Positions 1 through 6,233 of a stretch of 6,402 nt of DNA are shown here, in pieces. Within the stretch, counting starts at the first letter, position 1; every line of letters begins with the position of its first letter. Source of the stretch: Nitrospirota bacterium. GTDB lineage: Bacteria > Nitrospirota > Thermodesulfovibrionia > Thermodesulfovibrionales > Magnetobacteriaceae. Under the pieces are notes generated by a model. That model was given only the letters and a program-made list of their open reading frames with translations, ran no database searches and was not told the DNA's origin. The stretch spans positions 1 to 6,402 of the forward strand of contig JADGAE010000096.1 in NCBI GenBank assembly GCA_015232165.1, in the 5' to 3' direction. Position numbers and translations under genes: made by a program.

Positions 1-1078
1 AGTCGTTTATGTTCAAGAGTTGTTTAAACACCAGGTTGTGCAAGAGTACGACGTCTGTGGCATCGAGGCCATGCAGTTGTTGTCCGTTGTAGCGCAGGAC
101 GTAGAAGCCGTCATGGCCGTGCATGTACAGTCCAAAAGTGTTAAGCTGTCCGCTGATGGCATCGATTATGACATGACGTGCCGATGGGTCAGTCCTGTGC
201 AGGGCCGGCTTGTTGATGTACTCGACGTTGAAAAGCCCTCTGAGCGTTTCTATTAGGTCTTTGGCCGGGGGATTGATCAGCCTGTGCGTGGGCAGAATGG
301 TTAGTCCGCCCTCTGCGGCGTTGACCAGGAGCATCATTACGTAGTCGTAGTCCTTGCGTTGGGGGTCGGAGTGACCGGTTTTTAGTTGGCATTGCTGCCG
401 CATGATGCGTTGGTACTCCAGGGCTGTTTCGTAGCGGTGGTGTCCGTCGGCGATGAACAAGTCGTTGCCGCTGAGATTGGCGCTTATGGCGGTGACGTCG
501 TGCGGGTCGTTGACGATCCAGCATTTGTGGTATACAGAGTCATCGTCTTTGCATTCAAAGTAGGGTTTGGTGTTGAGTATCTTGTGGCAGAGGCGGTTTA
601 GTCCATTGTCCGGGTCGTTGTAGATGGCAAAGATCGGGCTTATGTTTGCGCAGCAGGCACGCATGAGGTTGAGTCTGTCGAGTTTTGGTTTTGCCTTTGT
701 CATTTCATGGGGATAGATGCCCTCTCCGTGCGGTACGAGTCTTACGGCGGCAAAGACGCCACGCATGACCATCTCTTTACCATCAATAGAGTAGTCGGTC
801 TCATAGAGATAGAAGGCCGGTGTCTCCTCAAACTTGATGATACCGTCTCCGAGCCAGGTCTTGAGACTTTCGGATGCCCGAAAGTACTTGTTGCAGATAT
901 CGGTGTCCTCGGCAAACTCTTTGCCGCACTCGACCCTGGCAATGTTAAACAGGCTCTTGAGGTAGAGCGCATCCTGTCTCTGTGGCGTAATGATGTCATA
1001 TGGCGGAGCGATAACGTCCTCCATAGCCACCCGCCCCGGGTCGTACAACAGCCCTCTAAAGGGTATTACCTCAGTCAA
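1..1078 (-). CDS. DUF1015 family protein, C-terminus missing at window edge
   Basis: Reading the minus strand from TTG at 1078 gives 359 uninterrupted codons to the window edge. Family members are usually a little over 400 residues, so roughly the last 50-70 are missing. Visible family motifs, in order: IPFRGLLYD (residues 5-13), VIAPPYDII (22-30), a central block PHEMTKAKPKLDR with ANISPIFAIY (123-153), IADGHHRYETALEY (209-222) and ILPTHRLI (261-268). Together these identify DUF1015. The function is not established; the DGHHR motif resembles that of the ParB-fold free-serine kinase SerK, so a small-molecule kinase role is possible but only inferred. TTG is chosen because the family N-terminus starts there, AGAGAG lies 6 nt upstream, and an in-frame TGA at 1099-1097 leaves only two other TTG codons (1096, 1093). 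The gene is divergent from the kinase operon and probably unconnected to it. Confidence 0.93.
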   Translation of the reverse strand, partial: MTEVIPFRGLLYDPGRVAMEDVIAPPYDIITPQRQDALYLKSLFNIARVECGKEFAEDTDICNKYFRASESLKTWLGDGIIKFEETPAFYLYETDYSIDGKEMVMRGVFAAVRLVPHGEGIYPHEMTKAKPKLDRLNLMRACCANISPIFAIYNDPDNGLNRLCHKILNTKPYFECKDDDSVYHKCWIVNDPHDVTAISANLSGNDLFIADGHHRYETALEYQRIMRQQCQLKTGHSDPQRKDYDYVMMLLVNAAEGGLTILPTHRLINPPAKDLIETLRGLFNVEYINKPALHRTDPSARHVIIDAISGQLNTFGLYMHGHDGFYVLRYNGQQLHGLDATDVVLLHNLVFKQLLNIND

Positions 1079-1109
1079 TCGTGTCTCTCTCAACAATCAA
1101 AGTGTGGGT

Positions 1110-1138
1110 ATTATAGCATGTCCTGTGATTAAAATCAA
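1110..1138 (-). promoter_or_regulatory. sigma70-type promoter for the DUF1015 gene
   Basis: On the minus strand TTGATT (1138-1133) is followed by a 17-nt spacer and a perfect TATAAT (1115-1110). A TG one base upstream of the -10 box makes it an extended -10 as well. Transcription would begin near 1103, giving a leader of about 25 nt before the TTG start. Only sequence matching supports this, but the fit to consensus is strong and the position is right. Confidence 0.7.
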
Positions 1139-1147
1139 ACGTAATTT

Positions 1148-1576
1148 TTAGGGACTGACCGGTTTGTTAAATTCGTTATTTAAGTAATCATTGCCCTTTA
1201 CTATCCAATGCTTAAATGCAGTAAAGGCAGAGGAGCTGCTTAAGTGCCATTTAATTTTTTTATAAGTATCTTTGTCTTTTCCGGATTTGATATATTTATT
1301 AAGCAATTTTCTGAATTTTTTTATTTCCTCGATCAAACGGATTCTAATATTTTCTGCCTCTTGAGTTTTTATTTCAGTAGTTCCGAGATAGACATCATCT
1401 ATAGCGCGTTTCGATTGGGTGCAATACAAGAAAAGAAAGGGGCGACTCCGCTCGCACAGCGACGTTACCGCGCCCCCTTCAACCCCCCGCAAGGGGACCA
1501 GTCCCCTTGACCCCATTAAAGTGCCGTTAATTTTGTAGTTAATCCAATCGAAATTTGCTATAATACCAAGTTGCAT
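1148..1576 (-). CDS. hypothetical protein, probable chimeric gene remnant
   Basis: A 142-codon frame runs from ATG at 1576 to TAA at 1150-1148. I do not recognise the product. It has three parts. Residues 1-22 are read partly from the inverted repeat of the neighbouring MITE-like element, which also supplies the ATG. Residues about 23-47 are read through the palindrome and the G+C-rich repeat. Residues about 52-142 look protein-like: a charged, Lys/Glu-rich helical stretch (AENIRIRLIEEIKKFRKLLN, 75-94), then KHWIVKGNDYLNNEF near the end. The A+T-rich codon use differs from the flanking genes. The simplest reading is the C-terminal remnant of a gene whose front was replaced by repeats; a real small acquired gene is possible. 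A plus-strand frame over the same bases (1244-1510) is Phe-rich, as expected for the antisense of Lys-rich codons. No convincing ribosome binding site is visible before the ATG. Confidence 0.35.
   Translation of the reverse strand: MQLGIIANFDWINYKINGTLMGSRGLVPLRGVEGGAVTSLCERSRPFLFLYCTQSKRAIDDVYLGTTEIKTQEAENIRIRLIEEIKKFRKLLNKYIKSGKDKDTYKKIKWHLSSSSAFTAFKHWIVKGNDYLNNEFNKPVSP
1439..1476. repeat. G+C-rich dispersed hairpin repeat, copy 1
   Basis: Bases 1440-1476 match 6276-6312 at 34 of 37 positions in the same orientation. The copy can fold with an outer stem GGGGCG (1439-1444) with CGCCCC (1471-1476) and an inner stem CGCT (1449-1452) with AGCG (1458-1461). Its high G+C contrasts sharply with the A+T-rich surroundings, as expected for an inserted REP-like element rather than native coding sequence. 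Confidence 0.75.
1490..1509. repeat. perfect 9-bp inverted repeat (hairpin)
   Basis: CAAGGGGAC (1490-1498) and GTCCCCTTG (1501-1509) are perfect reverse complements separated by two bases. An alternative hairpin, CCCC (1485-1488) with GGGG (1493-1496) around a GCAA loop, uses some of the same bases, so the two folds exclude each other. No T tract follows on either strand, so it is not a standard intrinsic terminator. It adjoins copy 1 of the G+C-rich repeat and may belong to the same element, although copy 2 lacks it. Confidence 0.6.
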
Positions 1577-1667
1577 TCAGAGAATAAGGTTTTTATCTAC
1601 AGAGAAATTGATTGTTAGGCAATTGTAAATGAACAGATTTTTATCTCGTTTGAACGCAACTTGGTAT
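1563..1667. mobile_element. MITE-like element with 17-bp terminal inverted repeats
   Basis: The left end ATACCAAGTTGCATTCA (1563-1579) and the reverse complement of the right end (1651-1667) match at 16 of 17 bases, giving a 105-bp unit with an A+T-rich interior and no room for a transposase. This is the form of a miniature inverted-repeat transposable element mobilised in trans. A target duplication is not clear: both flanks are T/A-rich, so a TA duplication cannot be told from background. The interior holds a possible minus-strand promoter pointing into the 142-codon frame (TTGCCT 1622-1617, 17-nt spacer, TAGATA 1599-1594), which is weak evidence. The family is not identified. Confidence 0.6.
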
Positions 1668-1733
1668 AAAACATTGGTGAGGGCTAAAAAAACCACTCAT
1701 GACTTTTTTATGCACACCCCGTTTTTTTATTGT

Positions 1734-1762
1734 ATGCAAAAAATTTATCAATCTGCTACAAT
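1734..1762 (+). promoter_or_regulatory. extended -10 promoter of the phosphatase-kinase operon
   Basis: TGCTACAAT (1754-1762) is an extended -10 box (TGN followed by TACAAT, five of six consensus bases). At 17-nt spacing the -35 position holds only ATGCAA (1734-1739, three of six), a common pattern where an extended -10 compensates for a poor -35. A/T tracts lie upstream at 1685-1730. Transcription would start near 1769, about 25 nt before the phosphatase start. The region between the MITE-like element and this site holds no gene. Confidence 0.5.
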
Positions 1763-1778
1763 ACATGTGAAGTAACTC

Positions 1779-1785
1779 AAAGGAG
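1779..1785 (+). promoter_or_regulatory. ribosome binding site that decides the phosphatase start
   Basis: AAAGGAG is a strong Shine-Dalgarno sequence. It ends 2 nt before the ATG at 1788 but 8 nt before the in-frame ATG at 1794. Efficient initiation usually needs about 5-9 nt, so the second ATG is preferred, which shortens the protein by two residues. Confidence 0.75.
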
Positions 1786-1793
1786 CTATGTTG

Positions 1794-2576
1794 ATGTCTC
1801 TGTGGTCTGCCAAGGACAAGACACTAAGAATCGAATACGGTATAAAGACACACGTGGGCGGCAGGAGCGAAAATCAGGACAATTGGAATGCCGTCATTGA
1901 CGAACAAAACGGCCGTTACTGCTTCGTTGTTGCCGACGGCCTTGGAGGGCATAAGGGTGGACAGATCGCCTCTCAGATTGCCGTCAATACGGTGACGGAG
2001 GGCTTTGCCGGGATCAACGGGGACAATGTGAGCACGCAACTAACCAACGCGATGCTGGCAGCCCATAATGCCATCAAGCAAAGGAGCAGCGTCGATGACC
2101 GCCTGCGCAATATGCAGTCTACCTGTGTGGTGGCTGTAATACTGGGCGAAAAGGTGTTTTGGGCATACGTGGGGGACTCCAGAATTTACATATACAGGCG
2201 GGGCAGGTGTTTATACCAGAGCAAGGACCACTCGGTGGTGCAACTTCTTCTGGATATGGGCGAGATCACTGCGGAGGCGGCAAAGGAGCATCCCGACCGC
2301 AACCGCGTACTAAAGACCTTGGGCATGCCCGATGAGCTTAGACCTGCCGTCCATGCCGACGGCCTTACCCTGCAGGAGGGTGACTACATCCTGCTCTGTA
2401 CGGACGGCTTCTGGCAGTACCTTGATCAGAGGGATATGCAAGACCTCTCCGTGCTCCATGCAAACAGTCCAGCTCAGAAGATTATAGAAATAATGGTTAG
2501 GGATATTGTAAATATGGCACAACAGACAAAGGAAAAATATGATAACCTTACAGCACAACTTATAATGGTCAGATAA
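1794..2576 (+). CDS. PP2C-family Ser/Thr protein phosphatase
   Basis: This 260-residue soluble protein is a complete bacterial PP2C (PPM) catalytic domain with no extra domain, signal peptide or membrane segment. It would remove phosphate from Ser/Thr residues using two metal ions (Mn or Mg). Numbered from the ATG at 1794, the motifs are RSENQDN (24-30), VADGLGGHKGG (47-57), QSTCVVAVI (108-116), VGDSRIYIY (126-134), KDHSVVQLL (144-152), NRVLKTLG (170-177), LLCTDGFW (200-207) and DNLTAQLI (250-257). The expected metal ligands are D29, D48, G49, D204 and D250, and all are present. The Shine-Dalgarno spacing favours this start over the ATG at 1788. It is first in the operon, and its TAA overlaps the ATG of the first kinase by one base (TAATG), suggesting translational coupling. 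The likely substrates are the two kinases encoded next, as in many PP2C-kinase pairs; this is inferred from position. Confidence 0.96.
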   Translation: MSLWSAKDKTLRIEYGIKTHVGGRSENQDNWNAVIDEQNGRYCFVVADGLGGHKGGQIASQIAVNTVTEGFAGINGDNVSTQLTNAMLAAHNAIKQRSSVDDRLRNMQSTCVVAVILGEKVFWAYVGDSRIYIYRRGRCLYQSKDHSVVQLLLDMGEITAEAAKEHPDRNRVLKTLGMPDELRPAVHADGLTLQEGDYILLCTDGFWQYLDQRDMQDLSVLHANSPAQKIIEIMVRDIVNMAQQTKEKYDNLTAQLIMVR

Positions 2577-4477
2577 TGTACGAAAACATTTGTTGTAACT
2601 GCATGACGGATACCAAGCCCCCCCCCGGTGGACTAAGCACCTGTCCCCAATGCGGCGGCAGCATGGATATAAAAAACGATGCCGTGTCGCTGCAGCCGCG
2701 CGTGGTGTTAAACAAACAGTACCTAATTGGCACGTGCCTTGGCTCGGGGGGATTTGGTATAACCTACCTTGGCCTTGACCTGGTGCTAAAGATGCGGGTG
2801 GTCGTCAAGGAGTTTTTACCTCGAAACATAGCCAGACGGCAGCGGGACCAACTCACCGTGTTTCCAATATCCGATGACTATGCCATTGACTACCAGTACG
2901 GGTTGACAAAGTTCATAGACGAGGCACAGACGCTTGCCCAGTTCAATCACCAGAGCATTGTGCCGATCCTGTTTTTCTTCAAGGAGAACAATACCGCCTA
3001 CTTTGTTATGCGCTACCTCCAGGGCAAGACCCTCGAGGAACACATAAAGCTCCAAGACAAGGGCATCACGCAACAAGACCTACTGGACATTATGATGCCT
3101 ATACTGGACGGTCTGGATTCGGTACATCAAGCGGGTATGTTGCACAGAGACATAAAGCCCAAGAACATATATATCCCCGACATCGGAAACCCCATATTGC
3201 TGGACTTCGGCTCTGCGCGCGACGCAATCAGCACCAAACTCTCCATCTGTCTGACCCACGGCTATGCCCCGCTGGAGCAATACAGCTCGGATATGAAGCT
3301 GGGCAAACAAGGCCCCTGGACCGATATCTATGCCTGTGCCGCAACCATGTATAGCTGTCTCAGGGGTTACAACTACGAAAAAAGACGCATGGACTCTCCC
3401 ACGAAGGCCCCGGACAGGCAAAACGGCGAAAAATTAGCCCACATCAAAGACATCTCCAGACAAAAGCTCTCCGATGACTTCGCCGACGCCATAATGAAGG
3501 CCCTCGAAATGAATATAAACAATCGTCCTGCCTCTGTTGCGGAGTTCCAGCAACTGCTGTCACCTTCGGATTCCTCAACAACAATGAATAGTTCAGACAT
3601 CCCTGATCCCGCTATGGAACTGCTGGTGATAGCCGGAGAGTTTGAGGGTGAGCGCATACCACTGACCAATAAGCCTACCCTGATTGGTAGAGACCCCACC
3701 AAGTGTGCCATCGTACTGTCCGAAAAACGTATATCAAGCGTACACTGTGAGATACACAAAGAAAAGGGTTCCTTCTACGTCAAGGACCTGCGGTCAACCT
3801 TTGGCACCTTCCTGGATGACAACCAGAGGCTTGCTCCCTTTGAGTCCATGCTTATCCTGCCTGGAGACGCCTTTTCGCTGGCAGGGTGTGCCGTCTTCCA
3901 GTTGGTGGAAAAGCCCCCTATTGACGATGGCGAACATGCCAATAAACACGACAACGTTCAGGCAACACCACGGCAGCCCGATGACCCTAAAACGGAACAG
4001 TATGAACAAACACAGATATTAAAAAGTGAAAAGGGATTAAACCAACCCCCAAAGACCGCTCCAAAAACCGCCACAAAGACTGACTCGGAAAACAGGCAAA
4101 AAGCAAACCAGTTTTCAACCGCATCCCGTACAAAAAGAATTCTCAATTTCACAATAGACCTGACCGTGGTCTCCATCGTTGCCATAATATGCCGGTTTGT
4201 CGCCACCATGTCACACGGCTCACTGTTAATCGTGTTTATAACCCTGTACTTTTTGTACTACGCTATCCTGGAGGGTATAACCGGCAAGACGGTGGCAAAA
4301 TTTGTCACACATACAAGGGTTGTGATGACGGATGGCTTGAGGGTGCCTTTTTCAGTTGTCGTAGTCAGGTCGTTGTTGAGACTTATCCCGTTTGAGCCAT
4401 TTTCTTTCCTGCTTAATAAGGATTGGCATGACACAATGTCCAAGACAATAGTGGTGCAGGACAGACCTCCGGGATAA
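2576..4477 (+). CDS. Ser/Thr protein kinase with zinc ribbon, FHA and RDD domains
   Basis: This 633-residue protein has four modules. Residues 6-26: zinc ribbon, C6-x2-C9 and C23-x2-C26. Residues about 48-330: Hanks-type kinase with GSGGFG (56-61), ATP lysine K78, helix-C glutamate E116, HRDIKPKN (190-197), DFG (210-212), T227 before GYAPLEQY, and GPWTDIYA (246-253). All catalytic residues are present. Residues about 346-443: FHA phosphothreonine-binding domain with GR (371-372), SSVH (387-390) and STFGTF (407-412). Residues about 445-515: polar linker rich in Pro, Thr and Lys. Residues about 516-629: RDD-family membrane domain with hydrophobic segments near 522-545 and 549-568, YYAILEG, TRVV and a terminal HDTMSKTIVV. 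The kinase and FHA should lie in the cytoplasm on an RDD anchor. The start overlaps the phosphatase stop and has only a weak ribosome site, so translation is probably coupled. Nine consecutive Cs encode P15-P17 inside the zinc ribbon. The substrate is unknown. Confidence 0.95.
   Translation: MYENICCNCMTDTKPPPGGLSTCPQCGGSMDIKNDAVSLQPRVVLNKQYLIGTCLGSGGFGITYLGLDLVLKMRVVVKEFLPRNIARRQRDQLTVFPISDDYAIDYQYGLTKFIDEAQTLAQFNHQSIVPILFFFKENNTAYFVMRYLQGKTLEEHIKLQDKGITQQDLLDIMMPILDGLDSVHQAGMLHRDIKPKNIYIPDIGNPILLDFGSARDAISTKLSICLTHGYAPLEQYSSDMKLGKQGPWTDIYACAATMYSCLRGYNYEKRRMDSPTKAPDRQNGEKLAHIKDISRQKLSDDFADAIMKALEMNINNRPASVAEFQQLLSPSDSSTTMNSSDIPDPAMELLVIAGEFEGERIPLTNKPTLIGRDPTKCAIVLSEKRISSVHCEIHKEKGSFYVKDLRSTFGTFLDDNQRLAPFESMLILPGDAFSLAGCAVFQLVEKPPIDDGEHANKHDNVQATPRQPDDPKTEQYEQTQILKSEKGLNQPPKTAPKTATKTDSENRQKANQFSTASRTKRILNFTIDLTVVSIVAIICRFVATMSHGSLLIVFITLYFLYYAILEGITGKTVAKFVTHTRVVMTDGLRVPFSVVVVRSLLRLIPFEPFSFLLNKDWHDTMSKTIVVQDRPPG
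2618..2626 (+). repeat. nine-C homopolymer within the first kinase gene
   Basis: Nine consecutive cytosines encode three prolines (P15-P17) between the two cysteine pairs of the zinc ribbon. It lies 42 nt into the gene, where a one-base slip would abolish all downstream domains. It may be a slippage-prone tract or merely a run of CCC codons. Confidence 0.8.
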
Positions 4478-4505
4478 AGGGATATGGCACGGGTGAAAGA
4501 AGCAC

Positions 4506-6233
4506 ATGAGTGAGCAATGCATGCCTGATTTTCTAAGGATATGCGTCAACTGCATGGAGAGGAGAGATAGAGATAGTGTCTCGGTCTGCAACCACTGCGG
4601 CTATGACGAAGGCAATTACTCGGACCATCCCCTGCTGCTCAAACCCAGGACGATCCTAAAGGACCAGTACCTGTTGGGCAGGGTCTTGGGACAGGGCGGT
4701 TTTGGGATCACGTACATAGGCCTGGATATCAACCTTGACAAGAAGGTTGCCATAAAGGAGTTTCTCCCAACGAGTCTTGCAAGCAGGGAGTTGAGCAACT
4801 ATACGGTTTTACCTTTTAAAGGAAGTCAGGAGGAGAACTTCCGTGAGGGCCTGCGGTTGTTTATCGATGAGGCCAGGAAGGTGACCAAGTTTGCCAACAA
4901 CGTCAATATCGTCCACGTCATAAACTTCTTTGAGGCCAACAACACCGGCTACATCGTCATGGACTACATAGATGGCGACACGCTGGCCAATCTCATAAAA
5001 AAGCGCGGCGGACGATTGCCCGTTGACGAGTCTCTTAGGCTAATGCTTCCGATCCTGGGGGCGCTGAAAGAGGTACATGCGCTGGCCCTGTATCACAGGG
5101 ACATCTCCCCGCAAAACATCTACGTCACAAGCACGGGGACACCCATACTGATCGACTTTGGTGCCGCACGCTATGTATCGGCGGAGCAGAGTCACAGCCT
5201 CGATGTCGTTCTGAAGGCCGGTTATGCCCCAATGGAGCAGTATCAGGCCAGGGGAAAGATCGGTCCCTGGACGGATATATACGCCTGTGGTGCCACGTTG
5301 TACCTTATGATTACCGGCCTCATGCCTCCCCCCGCACCCGACAGATTCTACGTGGACGAGCTCAAACAGGCATCCTCCATAGAGGGTATAGACATATCCC
5401 CCGATCTCAGCAACGCAATCCTCCAGGCGCTGGCCGTCAGGATCGAGGACAGATTTAGGGGGATCGACGAATTCATCGCGGCCATTGAGCGAAACCCCCA
5501 GGGGGAATACGTCGAGATGCTCGAAAAACACCTCGCCCACAAACGCATAACGCTGGATAAGCGTATATCGCTGGATCAACTTATGGCCAATAACAAGGTC
5601 GATAAAGAAACAGCCATAACCCTGGAGAACGATCTGAGGGCCAAACTGAATATAGACAAAATCCATTGGGAAACCGAATATAAAGAGAACTACATACAGT
5701 TGTCAAAGAGTCACCCCGGTGGTATCCCCGATGAGCGGATAAAGCAACTGGATGATACCTATGTATCAGCGGGACGTGTAACCCACAGGCTGGTACTTAA
5801 GGATGCCTCGAAAAAAACCTCAAAGCCGGAGTTCAAATCCCAGGAGGTTGCGCAGAATAAGCCCCATGAGGCATCTGCAGCCTCCCCTGCACCATCCCAC
5901 ACCCAATCCCCATCAAGGAAGGGTATATATGCCGCCGTAGTGCTCATTGTGATCCTGCTTGCAGGCGGGTTATTTTTTATGATGTCCCCGGGCAACAAGG
6001 CAACGACGCAGACCACAAAGTCATCCACTGTCTCGACGGCTCCTACCCAGAGCAGGTACGGTTACATAAACGTATGGAGCAGACCCACTGCCGAGGTGTT
6101 TATCGACGGTACGCCGGTTGGACAAACCCCCCTGTCGAGGTTAAAGGTACGAGCCGGCAAGGTCAACGTCAAGCTCGTCAATAAGACATACAACATCAAT
6201 GCCCACTACGAAGAGGATGTCGTACCCGAATAA
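4506..6233 (+). CDS. Ser/Thr protein kinase with zinc ribbon, TM helix and PEGA domain
   Basis: This 575-residue protein is a paralogue of the preceding kinase. Residues 13-31: zinc ribbon, C13-x2-C16 and C28-x2-C31. Residues about 55-328: kinase with GQGGFG (62-67), ATP lysine K84, helix-C glutamate E122, HRDISPQN (197-204), DFG (217-219), GYAPMEQY (239-246) and GPWTDIYA (253-260). The catalytic loop has Ser instead of Lys after HRDI, and Lys (K237) replaces the P+1 Thr, a combination I recall from other bacterial kinases. Residues about 330-435: unrecognised, probably helical, with a tandem KRITLD/KRISLD. Residues 436-472: Ala/Pro/Ser-rich linker. Residues 474-493: one transmembrane helix. 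Residues about 518-575: PEGA-type domain (RPTAEVFIDGTPVGQTPL), expected outside the membrane and apparently cut short. The gap from the first kinase is 28 bp; the ribosome site (GAAAGAAG) is weak, so the ATG at 4506 rests mainly on the position of the zinc ribbon. Confidence 0.95.
   Translation: MSEQCMPDFLRICVNCMERRDRDSVSVCNHCGYDEGNYSDHPLLLKPRTILKDQYLLGRVLGQGGFGITYIGLDINLDKKVAIKEFLPTSLASRELSNYTVLPFKGSQEENFREGLRLFIDEARKVTKFANNVNIVHVINFFEANNTGYIVMDYIDGDTLANLIKKRGGRLPVDESLRLMLPILGALKEVHALALYHRDISPQNIYVTSTGTPILIDFGAARYVSAEQSHSLDVVLKAGYAPMEQYQARGKIGPWTDIYACGATLYLMITGLMPPPAPDRFYVDELKQASSIEGIDISPDLSNAILQALAVRIEDRFRGIDEFIAAIERNPQGEYVEMLEKHLAHKRITLDKRISLDQLMANNKVDKETAITLENDLRAKLNIDKIHWETEYKENYIQLSKSHPGGIPDERIKQLDDTYVSAGRVTHRLVLKDASKKTSKPEFKSQEVAQNKPHEASAASPAPSHTQSPSRKGIYAAVVLIVILLAGGLFFMMSPGNKATTQTTKSSTVSTAPTQSRYGYINVWSRPTAEVFIDGTPVGQTPLSRLKVRAGKVNVKLVNKTYNINAHYEEDVVPE
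5541..5576 (+). repeat. tandem 18-bp duplication in the second kinase gene
   Basis: Units 5541-5558 and 5559-5576 match at 15 of 18 bases and are in frame, encoding KRITLD then KRISLD (residues 346-351 and 352-357). Of the three differences, two are silent and one changes Thr to Ser, so the duplication is not recent and the peptide has been kept. Confidence 0.75.

Noticed and set aside
189..1132. Several open frames on both strands at 20-256, 189-524, 386-601, 707-1132 and 742-999.
   Set aside because: All overlap the continuous DUF1015 frame on the minus strand, which carries the conserved motifs; these are off-frame shadows.
1241..1534. Similar A+T-rich strings containing AAGTGCC and TTAATTTT at 1241-1258 and 1517-1534.
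   Set aside because: They need a gap to align and are low complexity, so chance is a sufficient explanation.
1148..1787. CRISPR array or tRNA in the spacer between the DUF1015 gene and the operon.
   Set aside because: No regularly spaced repeats with unique spacers and no cloverleaf-like sequence were seen; the repeats present are inverted or dispersed.
3080..3759. Minus-strand frames of 113 and 128 codons inside the first kinase gene.
   Set aside because: Antisense to kinase and FHA codons with intact catalytic residues; no independent support.
4484..4513. A nine-codon ATG frame (MARVKEAHE) overlapping the start of the second kinase, a possible leader peptide.
   Set aside because: The AAAGGG before it is only 2 nt from its ATG, and such short frames occur by chance.
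5040..5666. A 208-codon open frame on the minus strand inside the second kinase gene.
   Set aside because: It lies wholly antisense to well-conserved kinase codons and has no recognisable motif; a shadow of biased codon use.
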